DNA of 33,569 nt from Rhodospirillaceae bacterium (GTDB lineage Bacteria; Pseudomonadota; Alphaproteobacteria; UBA828): NCBI GenBank assembly GCA_002717225.1, contig PBDG01000009.1, positions 38,538 to 72,106 on the forward strand, read 5' to 3'. Position numbers and translations under genes: made by a program. Below are positions 1-6,968 of the stretch, in pieces (position 1 is the first letter of the stretch; the number at the start of each line of letters is the position of its first letter). Below the pieces are notes generated by a model. That model was not told the DNA's origin. It worked only from the letters and a program-made list of their open reading frames with translations, and did no database searches.

Positions 1-77
1 GCCTCAGCTGCCTCAGCCCAAAAGGCTTCCGGGTCGGCCAACGCGCGCGCGTAGACCTGATCAAATATCTTACTCAT
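1..77 (-). CDS. Acyl-CoA synthetase (acetyl/propionyl-CoA ligase-like), N-terminus only
   Basis: Only the first 25 codons are inside the window; the gene runs off the left edge. Translation from the ATG at 77 reads MSKIFDQVYARALADPEAFW and continues with AEAAE. The 'dPeaFWaeaA' pattern is the usual opening of AMP-forming acetyl-CoA and propionyl-CoA synthetases (ACAS N-terminal domain), which activate short-chain carboxylates with ATP and CoA. A GGGAGAG ribosome binding site lies about 10 bases upstream of the ATG. Substrate cannot be decided from so few residues. The call rests on one short motif, so it is moderately confident as a family and weak on specificity. Confidence 0.55.
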   Translation of the reverse strand, partial: MSKIFDQVYARALADPEAFWAEAAE

Positions 78-456
78 ACCGGTTTTACTCTCCCTACGGA
101 TTTATTGTCTTTACGTTTCAATGGGCAAATTGCAAACTATCAAGAAAGGAGGAGGAATCGACAGATTTTGTGAAAGGAGGCGGAAGCATTCACGGAACCC
201 GTGATGAGGTGCAAGCAAATTTGGAGCCATCAAGAAAACCACGAGCAATCTCATGATCGGCTATATCTAACGTTTCAACCCGTGCTGTATCTCCTCGCGT
301 AAAGAGAACACAAGCGGCGGTATCTCCCTGCAGTTGTCACTCAGCTGCAAGCCTCCCACTCACGGACGAGATTGTTCAAATAACTTCGCCAGCACCTCTT
401 CCCAGTTAGAGAAGAAGAGTTAGCAGCAAGGTGCAAAATACGCGGAGTACACCCCA
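78..456. other. Intergenic region between the acyl-CoA synthetase start and the amine dehydrogenase end
   Basis: About 380 bases without a convincing gene. It must hold the promoter of the leftward acyl-CoA synthetase gene and the 3' end of the leftward dehydrogenase transcript. The only structure I see is a pair of purine-rich imperfect direct repeats, GAAAGGAGGAGGAA at 144-157 and GAAAGGAGGCGGAA at 172-185, 28 bases apart (13 of 14 identical). On the minus strand, in the direction of the synthetase gene, they read as pyrimidine tracts. Their role is unknown. No clear intrinsic terminator was found. Confidence 0.5.
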
Positions 457-2508
457 TCAAACCACTACCCGTTCACGCTTATAGGGCACACCAGTAATTG
501 GTGTTGCTTCGAACTCTCGGGCATAGCGATGACCGGCATAGACAGCATGAGCCACCGTTGCAGGCGCCAGCGCGTCGCCAATACGAGTGAGACTGTGCCA
601 GGGCGCTTCAGACCGCTCTCTCAAATCTAGCCACAGGTCATCATTGGAGGTTCGCGAAGTAACCAGCACTATCGCCGAATGTGCGCTTTCCTGTTCCTCG
701 CCTGTATAGACGCAGGCATGACGCGCCACACCCTCAATAGCGAGTAGCCGCCGACCGACCGTTACGGTCACTCCTACCTCCAGCACACGGCGTTGAATGG
801 CGGGCTGCTCAAGAGTGTTTTCAGTCCAGGGCGAAACCATGGTGTAGGGTGTCATGAGCTCCGTTTCCAAACCCATGGCTGCCAGTGCCTCAGCAATTAG
901 CCCCGCCATAAGGTAACCATCGTCGTCATAGATCAGTACGGATCCCACCGCGGGCACATTCCCTGCCATAATGTCGTCGGGGGTGAAGACCGCTAACCCG
1001 CCATCCTCCATGTCCATGGGATAGCGTTGATGCCGGCCCATACCGTCAAGCCGCCAATGGGCGCCGGTAGCGATGACGACATGATCAGCGCCCAACGCAG
1101 CAACCGCATCCGCATCCAGCTCACTGGCGAGATAGGTCTCGACATTGGCAAGCTTGGTGAAGGCATCGAGACGGTGCTCAACAACACGTCGATAAGAAGC
1201 CATACCGGGGAGTTTCGATTCTCCGCAGATGCGCCCGCCGAATGCCTCGCTCGCTTCCGCCAGGATGACGTCATATCCCCGCTGGCCGAGCGCACGGGCA
1301 CATTCGAGGCCGGCCGGGCCACCGCCGACAACCAAAACGCTGTCCTTTGAGGATGCTGGGGCGATCTGCTCCGGATGCCAGCCTTTGCGCCATTCCTCGC
1401 CCATGGTTGGATTTTGGGTGCAGCGTATCGGCGAGTAGGTCATGTCACCAGAGACGCAGATATTGCAGCCGATACATTCCCGAATTTCCTCAATCCGCCC
1501 CTCTTTGATCTTCTGGGGCAAAAAGGGATCGGCGATCGATGGCCTAGCTGCGCCAATAAAATCAAGCGTTCCGTTAGCAACAAGTTTTGCCATGCGGTCG
1601 GGCGAAGTGTAGCGCCCTACGCCGACCACGGGCTTGGTGGTGAGGGATTTGACGAATTGGATGTAGCGTTCCTGATAACCCTCCTCGGCAAAGCGAGCAG
1701 TCTGTGAATCATTTTTCCAATCGCTGATATTTACGTCCCACAGATCGGGCAGATCGGCGAGTATGGTAATGACCTCGGGCGCCTCGCCCTCAGCCAGCAT
1801 ACCATCCGGTCCCAACAGTTCGTCGACCGCCAGCCGCACCGCGACGGCGCAAGTATCGCCAACAGCGTCCTTGGTATCCTCGATCAACTCGCGTAGGAGG
1901 CGCACACGGTTCTCCAGCGCGCCACCATATTCATCGCGGCGCTTATTGTAGCGCGGTAACAGAAAATGCTGCGCCACTGAAAGGTCGTGCCCAGCATAGA
2001 CATACACGATGTCGTAACCGGCGCGCTTGGCAAGTAGCGCCGAGGTACGGTGACTTCGACGCACTTCGCGAATATCGCTCAGATCCATCTCGTAGCCCTG
2101 GACCGGTGCGAATGAAACCAGCGCCTGCGCGCTCGGCCCCATCGGCGGGACACGGCTTGCATGGTTGGCGCACGCGATTCCCTGTTGGCAGAGCTCGATA
2201 GCAGCCAGCGAGCCGTGTTCATGCACCGCGTCAACCATGCGAGCATGATAGGGAATGTCACTCTCGTCCCACATCCGTCCTTCTATTGCCGGGGTGAAAT
2301 CGGTGGTGTGATCAATCTCGACCTCTTCCGTCGAGACCACCGCCCAGCCGCCTTCGGCCTTAATGCCACGCATCGCAGCCATGCCGCGCGGCTGTCGCTC
2401 GCCCATGCCGTTGCAGTGAGGTACTTGATAAAATCGGTTGCGAGCCGTTACAGGGCCGATCCGAACTGGTTCGAAAAGAATATCGAAAACGGGATCGCGC
2501 TCACTCAT
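457..2508 (-). CDS. Trimethylamine/dimethylamine/histamine dehydrogenase-family iron-sulfur flavoprotein
   Basis: An amine dehydrogenase that oxidatively cleaves a C-N bond and passes electrons through FMN and a [4Fe-4S] cluster, normally to an electron-transfer flavoprotein. The first ~340 residues are an old-yellow-enzyme TIM barrel. The cluster motif is C345-x2-C348-x2-C351-x11-C363, followed by an NAD/FAD-type Rossmann pair with VLVVGGGPAGLECARAL. C32 in YQVPHC matches the Cys that carries covalent FMN in trimethylamine dehydrogenase (TMADH). Y171, H174 and D267 match its catalytic triad. Two residues of the TMADH aromatic substrate bowl are changed: Tyr60 is Glu62 and Trp355 is Asp355, while Trp264 is kept. 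That resembles histamine dehydrogenase more than TMADH, so the substrate is uncertain. Length is 683 aa, about 45 shorter than TMADH at the C-terminus. I chose ATG 2508 because AGGTGG sits 5 bases upstream; a GTG at 2517 would add three residues. A small gene lies 17 bases upstream and is probably cotranscribed. Confidence 0.9.
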   Translation of the reverse strand: MSERDPVFDILFEPVRIGPVTARNRFYQVPHCNGMGERQPRGMAAMRGIKAEGGWAVVSTEEVEIDHTTDFTPAIEGRMWDESDIPYHARMVDAVHEHGSLAAIELCQQGIACANHASRVPPMGPSAQALVSFAPVQGYEMDLSDIREVRRSHRTSALLAKRAGYDIVYVYAGHDLSVAQHFLLPRYNKRRDEYGGALENRVRLLRELIEDTKDAVGDTCAVAVRLAVDELLGPDGMLAEGEAPEVITILADLPDLWDVNISDWKNDSQTARFAEEGYQERYIQFVKSLTTKPVVGVGRYTSPDRMAKLVANGTLDFIGAARPSIADPFLPQKIKEGRIEEIRECIGCNICVSGDMTYSPIRCTQNPTMGEEWRKGWHPEQIAPASSKDSVLVVGGGPAGLECARALGQRGYDVILAEASEAFGGRICGESKLPGMASYRRVVEHRLDAFTKLANVETYLASELDADAVAALGADHVVIATGAHWRLDGMGRHQRYPMDMEDGGLAVFTPDDIMAGNVPAVGSVLIYDDDGYLMAGLIAEALAAMGLETELMTPYTMVSPWTENTLEQPAIQRRVLEVGVTVTVGRRLLAIEGVARHACVYTGEEQESAHSAIVLVTSRTSNDDLWLDLRERSEAPWHSLTRIGDALAPATVAHAVYAGHRYAREFEATPITGVPYKRERVVV

Positions 2509-2525
2509 GGTTGCCACCTATTCGT

Positions 2526-2774
2526 CTATGAGGCCAAGTTGGCAAACAAAATTAGCCAAATATAACAATCGCACTCCCCAAGTTCCTTACCGTCAGGAGC
2601 GGTCACGGGCGCTCGAGCATATTCGCGCTTATAGCCTTGAAGGACAGCCAAGTGTTTGCCGCGAAAAGCATCTCCGAAGAAAAAATTCTTATCAAATTTT
2701 GCTGCTTCATACTCCGTAGCCTTTAAGTCATAGGCTTCGCAGGTAAAGTGCACTATGCGCTCTGTCTCGGCCAT
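2526..2774 (-). CDS. Small conserved-looking protein upstream of the amine dehydrogenase
   Basis: An 82-aa protein of unknown function. The start is the ATG at 2774; the longer start at 2786 is less likely because its own first codons (ATGGAGG) form the ribosome binding site, GGAGG, for the inner ATG. Its stop is only 17 bases before the dehydrogenase ATG on the same strand, so the two are probably one operon. The sequence is soluble, rich in aromatic and charged residues, with Cys at position 15 and a C-D-C pair near the C-terminus; there is no signal peptide or membrane segment. I recognise no family. A partner, maturation or electron-transfer accessory role for the dehydrogenase is only a guess from position. 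Confidence 0.6.
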   Translation of the reverse strand: MAETERIVHFTCEAYDLKATEYEAAKFDKNFFFGDAFRGKHLAVLQGYKREYARAPVTAPDGKELGECDCYIWLILFANLAS

Positions 2775-3328
2775 TGGAACCTCCATTGGTATCCGCCCGA
2801 GCGAGGAGCGCTTGGCGTTCAGCCGATATTCCTAAATTGAAGCTCAAATTCAACTCCGTTATTGGATAAAATTTTTGCATTGAAAACCTACGAATACTGA
2901 AAATCAGTTGGCATCGTTGAGAACTCCTTGAAAAACAACTAACAAGGCTAGCCACCCCCCCTGGTTTCTGTGCCGGTTGTGCCGCCGTGGTGTGAAGGCC
3001 ACCGCCGTTCATTAGATAACCTGCGGTACGGTGTGGTCGTAATCACACCAGCGTCACATCAAGCGGATAAGGATGTACTGAAGAAATGACTTCGTACTTT
3101 GCAACATCAGAATAGTGGTCAGCACCATGATTTAGCTCACCAGTTTGCAAGTTTAATACCCAATACCCGATAACGTGGTTAACTGACACGACCTGGTCCG
3201 TCTCTATACCTAATTACCCAGCGAGTTGTTAAACCAAGGCACTATGTTACAGAAGTGCTTCGAAATAGGCAGGTTTGGGTTACATTCTCGCCCGCGCCAT
3301 CACGCGCAAACGAAGAGAGAGTTGGCGA
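2775..3328. promoter_or_regulatory. Divergent regulatory gap between amine dehydrogenase operon and first ligase gene
   Basis: A 554-base gap between divergent genes, AT-rich toward the left end, with no credible ORF of its own. It should contain promoters for both directions. One inverted repeat stands out: GGTGTG at 3030-3035 and CACACC at 3044-3049, separated by 8 bases, which could be an operator half-site pair. Near the right end GAGAGAG at 3314-3320 serves as ribosome binding site for the ligase ATG at 3329. I could not identify a strong sigma-70 promoter by eye. Confidence 0.4.
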
Positions 3329-4642
3329 ATGAACAAAGACGGTTTGATCTATTTGGTGTGGAGCGATCTGGTCGGCATGGCCCGCACAAGAGGTGTGCCG
3401 ATTGCAGATTTTGACAGACGGCTTGAAAGCGGACTTGGCTGGGCCAATGCCGGCCAGGCGATGACACCGTTTGAGCATCTCGCCGACAACCCATGGGGGC
3501 CGGTAGACGAGGTACGCCAAATCCCCGATCCAGAGACGCGGTTCACAATCCCGGGCAACGACATGAATCCGGTATTACACGCAGTGATCTGCGATTCGCG
3601 AGCCGCACCGGGCAAAAACTGGAACGCCTGTGTGCGGCAGTTTTGCCGCGAAGCAGTCGCCGAGCTTAAATCGGAAACAGGGCTCGATCTTATCGCCGCC
3701 TTCGAGCTCGAATTTCTAATCGAAAGCGAGGATTTTCACCCGGAAGCGCCCTTTTCTTTCCGCGCCGCTGCCGTTAATCATAACTTTCTCACTGGGTTGG
3801 AGCATATGCTCACCTCAGCTGGCTTCACGCCAGAGACGGTCGAGCCGGAATATGGCCGCGGCCAATATGAAATAAGTTGTCAGCCGCGCACTGCCCTCAA
3901 AGCCGCCGACGCGGCACTTGTCTCTTGCGAAATCGCGCGCGAGGCGGCACGCCGCTTTGGGCTTCGCGCCAGTTTCACTCCCAAACCGACGCCGAATCAT
4001 GTCGGCAATGGCTGTCACATTCACCTCAGCCTCGCCGACAAACAGGGGCACAATGTCAGCAGTGATCGCTCCGGGCCGCTCGGCCTCGGTAAAACCGCGG
4101 CGCAGTTTTGCGCGGGTGTGCTCAAGCATATGGAGGCAGTGCTTGCTTTTACCGCACCTTCACCGATCTCCTATCACCGACTGGGGCCGCATCATTGGAG
4201 CACCGGATATCGTTGCATCGGTTTGCAAAATCGAGAAGCGGCCCTTCGCGTCATGCCGGGCATCTCGCACGATCCGGAAAAGGCAGCCAGGGGTTTTAAT
4301 ATTGAAATGCGCGCAGCCGACTGCACTGCCTCGCCCTATCTCGCCCTCGGCGTCCTAACGCGTGCCGGTCTCGAAGGCATTCGCGGAGAATTTGAATTGC
4401 CGTCACCAGCAAAAATCGACCCCGCCAGTATGACAGCAGAGGAACGAGCCGAAGCCGGCATAACTGCTTTGCCGGTGAGCCTCGACGCGGCGCTGAAGGC
4501 GCTGAAAGCAGACGAGGTTGCACGCACCTGGTTTACCGACGATCTCTATAATACCTTTCTAAGCATCAAGAGCTGGGAGGCCGATTATGCCCGAAGCACC
4601 GCCCCGGACCAGACCTTTGCACGTTACCGCCACGCTTATTGA
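3329..4642 (+). CDS. Glutamine synthetase-family gamma-glutamylamine ligase
   Basis: A 437-aa ATP-dependent ligase of the glutamine synthetase superfamily, which couples glutamate (or a similar acid) to ammonia or an amine. Visible catalytic-domain motifs are ELEF at 126-129 (metal-binding Glu), E-x-GRGQYEI around 174-182, GNGCHIHLSL at 227-235 (His230/His232), NREAALR at 301-307, and E326-x-R328 followed by SPYLALG. It is shorter than housekeeping GlnA and resembles the PuuA/FluG/gamma-glutamylamide branch, not true glutamine synthetase. ATG 3329 is chosen over the upstream in-frame ATG at 3275 because a GAGAGAG site precedes it and family homology begins right after it. It is divergent from the amine dehydrogenase and convergent with the GntR gene, so it probably has its own promoter. 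The amine substrate is not readable; a gamma-glutamylation step in amine use is the likely role. Confidence 0.85.
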   Translation: MNKDGLIYLVWSDLVGMARTRGVPIADFDRRLESGLGWANAGQAMTPFEHLADNPWGPVDEVRQIPDPETRFTIPGNDMNPVLHAVICDSRAAPGKNWNACVRQFCREAVAELKSETGLDLIAAFELEFLIESEDFHPEAPFSFRAAAVNHNFLTGLEHMLTSAGFTPETVEPEYGRGQYEISCQPRTALKAADAALVSCEIAREAARRFGLRASFTPKPTPNHVGNGCHIHLSLADKQGHNVSSDRSGPLGLGKTAAQFCAGVLKHMEAVLAFTAPSPISYHRLGPHHWSTGYRCIGLQNREAALRVMPGISHDPEKAARGFNIEMRAADCTASPYLALGVLTRAGLEGIRGEFELPSPAKIDPASMTAEERAEAGITALPVSLDAALKALKADEVARTWFTDDLYNTFLSIKSWEADYARSTAPDQTFARYRHAY

Positions 4643-4654
4643 GTGAGCCACTCA
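4640..4654. repeat. Perfect inverted repeat shared by two convergent stop codons
   Basis: TGAGTG-AGC-CACTCA, a 6-base-arm hairpin with a 3-base loop. The left arm begins with the TGA of the ligase gene and the right arm, read on the other strand, begins with the TGA of the GntR gene. No T-run follows on either side, so this is at most a weak bidirectional terminator. Confidence 0.5.
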
Positions 4655-5359
4655 GGCAGTCGCACCAGGTGGAATCAACAAATCCTGCTGGGCAAGCAAG
4701 AGATGGTTATTCATTCGGACGACAGCGGTCTCCGGCTCCCGCTGTCGGATGGCATCGAATATCTCTCGGTGATGGGCATTATATTCTCTGATGCGTATCG
4801 GCGTAAGGATGGCGCCCTTCACAGATTGCCAACGATCATGGGTGCGCACATGGTTGATCTGGCCATAGATCCTAATCATCAACGGATTTCGCGTGCCTTC
4901 ACCAATGGCTAAGTGAAAAATTTTATCCCAATGGGAGAAAATCTCTTCGTCGTGCTCAGCACCTTCCATATGCTCCAGTGAATTCTCCAGGCCGGTAATG
5001 TCACGCGCTGTCATATTGCGGGCAGCGAGACGGACCATCTGCGCCTCAAGTGCAAGCCGCACCTCAAGCAATTGTAACGGGCTGGTGATTTCCGCCACAT
5101 CGTCGCGATCACCGCTATCGACCGTGCTATCTTCCGTCGGATCGGTAACGTAATTGCCGCTACCGCGGCGCCGCGCGATCAACCCGCTCTGTTCTAATAG
5201 GCTTAGTGCTTCGCGCACGGTTCCGCGCGATAGCCCATGGTGCTCCGCCAATTGACGCTCGGCAGGTAGTCGTTGACCATCGCCATACTCGCCGCCCAGA
5301 ATTTTCTGGCGCAACTCGGCAGCAAGGCGCATCGGCGCACTGTCAAGCATCAGATCCAT
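4652..5359 (-). CDS. GntR-family (FadR/FCD subfamily) transcriptional regulator
   Basis: A ligand-responsive repressor or activator. The N-terminal winged helix-turn-helix reads LAAELRQKILGGEYGDGQRL onward with LPAERQLAEHHGLSRGTVRE, the GntR signature. The C-terminal helical FCD domain has the usual metal/ligand histidines in FHLAI, AHHREI and MNNHL. About 235 aa, normal for the subfamily. The start is uncertain: ATG at 5359, ATG at 5350 and a TTG at 5395 are all possible, and no strong ribosome binding site decides. A TTGACA on the minus strand at 5421-5426 would put transcription start near or inside the TTG, which favours an ATG. It is divergent from the core operon and shares with it the gap carrying a FadR-type palindrome, so it most likely controls that operon and itself. 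The effector would be an acid or amine-derived pathway intermediate; this is inference. Confidence 0.9.
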   Translation of the reverse strand: MDLMLDSAPMRLAAELRQKILGGEYGDGQRLPAERQLAEHHGLSRGTVREALSLLEQSGLIARRRGSGNYVTDPTEDSTVDSGDRDDVAEITSPLQLLEVRLALEAQMVRLAARNMTARDITGLENSLEHMEGAEHDEEIFSHWDKIFHLAIGEGTRNPLMIRIYGQINHVRTHDRWQSVKGAILTPIRIREYNAHHREIFDAIRQREPETAVVRMNNHLLLAQQDLLIPPGATA

Positions 5360-5496
5360 TTGGTCAGGCCAATATTGTGGTAAATTGACTTGCAAATAAC
5401 GCTAAAAATCGCTTTAATTCTGTCAAATTGTTGGATCATCTGACGAACAGGGGCGGCTAGGTGATTATATTGGTTTTTCATACTAGACAGAAAATA

Positions 5497-5516
5497 TACC
5501 AATTTTTTAATTGGTA
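5497..5516. promoter_or_regulatory. Palindromic operator candidate for the GntR regulator
   Basis: Perfect inverted repeat with arms TACCAATT (5497-5504) and AATTGGTA (5509-5516) around TTTT. A further ATTGGT half-site lies at 5469-5474. TTGGT/ACCAA half-sites are typical of FadR-subfamily regulators such as LldR and PdhR, although their spacing is usually shorter. The site is directly upstream of the core operon and 137 bases from the GntR ATG. Confidence 0.6.
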
Positions 5517-5520
5517 CAAT
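5515..5520 (+). promoter_or_regulatory. Likely -10 element of the core operon promoter
   Basis: TACAAT matches TATAAT at five of six positions and overlaps the last two bases of the palindrome at 5497-5516, so a bound regulator would block RNA polymerase. No good TTGACA box is found 16-18 bases upstream, which suggests a weak or activator-dependent promoter. Transcription would start near 5527, about 40 bases before the first gene. Confidence 0.35.
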
Positions 5521-5567
5521 AGCCATTCAACACAATCAAAGTGGGCCTGCCAAGGAGAGAGCCAGAC

Positions 5568-6908
5568 GTGACCCCTTCACAAACCAAGTATCTTATCATC
5601 GGTGCCGGCATTCATGGTCTCAGCACCGCCTATCATCTCGCGACCGAGCTTAAGGCTAATGGGCAAGGCGGCGGCGAGGACATTTTAATTGTCGACAAGG
5701 GCAGCATTGCCTCGGGAGCATCAGGCATCGCCTGCGGCGTGATACGTAACAATTATTTCCAGCCGGCAATGCGCGAACTGATGGCGGAGTGCGTGCACGT
5801 GTGGGAGACAGACCCTGAAGCCTATCACTATCACGCCGTCGGCTATATGCAAATCAGCCCGGAATCGATGCACGCTGATGTGGCACAGATCGCTGCCGAG
5901 CAAAAAGCAATTGGCTACGAGTCAGAACTCATCGAAGGCGAAGAAGCGTGCCGCAGCTATATGCGCGGCATCTTCAGCGATTGGCGAGCAGAGGGAATTA
6001 CTTCCATTCTACACGAGAAGCGCGGGGGCTACGCCAACAACACTGCTTCGCTTTATGGCCTCGCAAACAAGGCCGAAGCGGCGGGTGTACGGATCATGTC
6101 CGGCACCGAAGTGACAGGACTGGAGAGTGGCAGCAACTCCGGGGCCATCACGGCAGTCGAAACTAATAAGGGCCGCATCGAGGTTGAGCAGGTCATTGTC
6201 GCCGCCGGTCCCTGGGTACCACGCATCTGGGACATGCTCGAGTTGCCAGATCGTATCGACGTGAAGGATACAAAGGGTGAGGTTCACAAGGACGTGCCTA
6301 TGTGGGTGTATTGGTGCCTACAGGAAGGCACGCTAGGAGTCGAACCGGGCTTTGGCATGGCGGATGACGGCAACATGCCACCGGTAATTCATGTCGATAC
6401 AGATGTGCCACTCTGTTCTGACGTCGACGGCCGGGTCCTTGTTGAGGATATGTGGGGCATCTATTACAAACCGGATTTTAATTTTGGCGGAATTCAGGGT
6501 GGCGCCGCGCCCTATCTGGTAAAGACCCCGGCGGAAAAAATAGCGATTGATCCTTATGGCCCTGATTCACCGGAATTCATCGTCGACGATCTATTTGCCG
6601 AAACCTGGTGCTCAGCACTGGCTTTTTGCCAAGAGCGCTACCAGGGACAGATCGGCAAATGGCGCAAGGAGCCGTCCGGCGGTATCGGCGCCTTTACCGC
6701 CGACAGTTTTCCGGTGTTCGATCGTTTTCGTGAGAATTGTTACGTCATCGCCGACTCCAATCACGGCTACAAGATGATTGCTGTAGGTAAGCTCGTTGCC
6801 GAGGAAGTGATGGGCGGTCAAAGCGCGCTCCTTGAGCCGTTTCGCTTCTCACGCTTCGCGGAAGGTAAACTTCACCCGATCTCGAACAGCCCGTTCCCGT
6901 GGAGTTGA
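5568..6908 (+). CDS. DAO-family FAD-dependent oxidoreductase (sarcosine oxidase beta-like paralogue)
   Basis: A flavoprotein oxidase or dehydrogenase acting on an amino acid or N-substituted amine. The FAD-binding Rossmann motif IIGAGIHGLSTAYHLA is at residues 10-25, followed by the GASG...GVIRNNYFQP segment and a C-terminal DSNHGYKMIAVGKL element typical of DAO-fold enzymes. Length is 446 aa. GTG at 5568 is chosen because AAGGAGAG precedes it by about 8 bases; the GTG at 5541 lies upstream of that site. It is the first gene of the core operon. It resembles the MgdA-like subunit encoded at 12068 (compare NNYFQP with SNYLTP), so it may be a stand-alone relative with its own substrate. The substrate is not determinable; a secondary or tertiary N-methyl amino compound is plausible from the context. 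Confidence 0.85.
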   Translation: MTPSQTKYLIIGAGIHGLSTAYHLATELKANGQGGGEDILIVDKGSIASGASGIACGVIRNNYFQPAMRELMAECVHVWETDPEAYHYHAVGYMQISPESMHADVAQIAAEQKAIGYESELIEGEEACRSYMRGIFSDWRAEGITSILHEKRGGYANNTASLYGLANKAEAAGVRIMSGTEVTGLESGSNSGAITAVETNKGRIEVEQVIVAAGPWVPRIWDMLELPDRIDVKDTKGEVHKDVPMWVYWCLQEGTLGVEPGFGMADDGNMPPVIHVDTDVPLCSDVDGRVLVEDMWGIYYKPDFNFGGIQGGAAPYLVKTPAEKIAIDPYGPDSPEFIVDDLFAETWCSALAFCQERYQGQIGKWRKEPSGGIGAFTADSFPVFDRFRENCYVIADSNHGYKMIAVGKLVAEEVMGGQSALLEPFRFSRFAEGKLHPISNSPFPWS

Positions 6909-6968
6909 GGGAACGGCGCGGAATAAAAACAACCGCAAAAAAGTAACGATAAAGGGGAGGAATACGAC

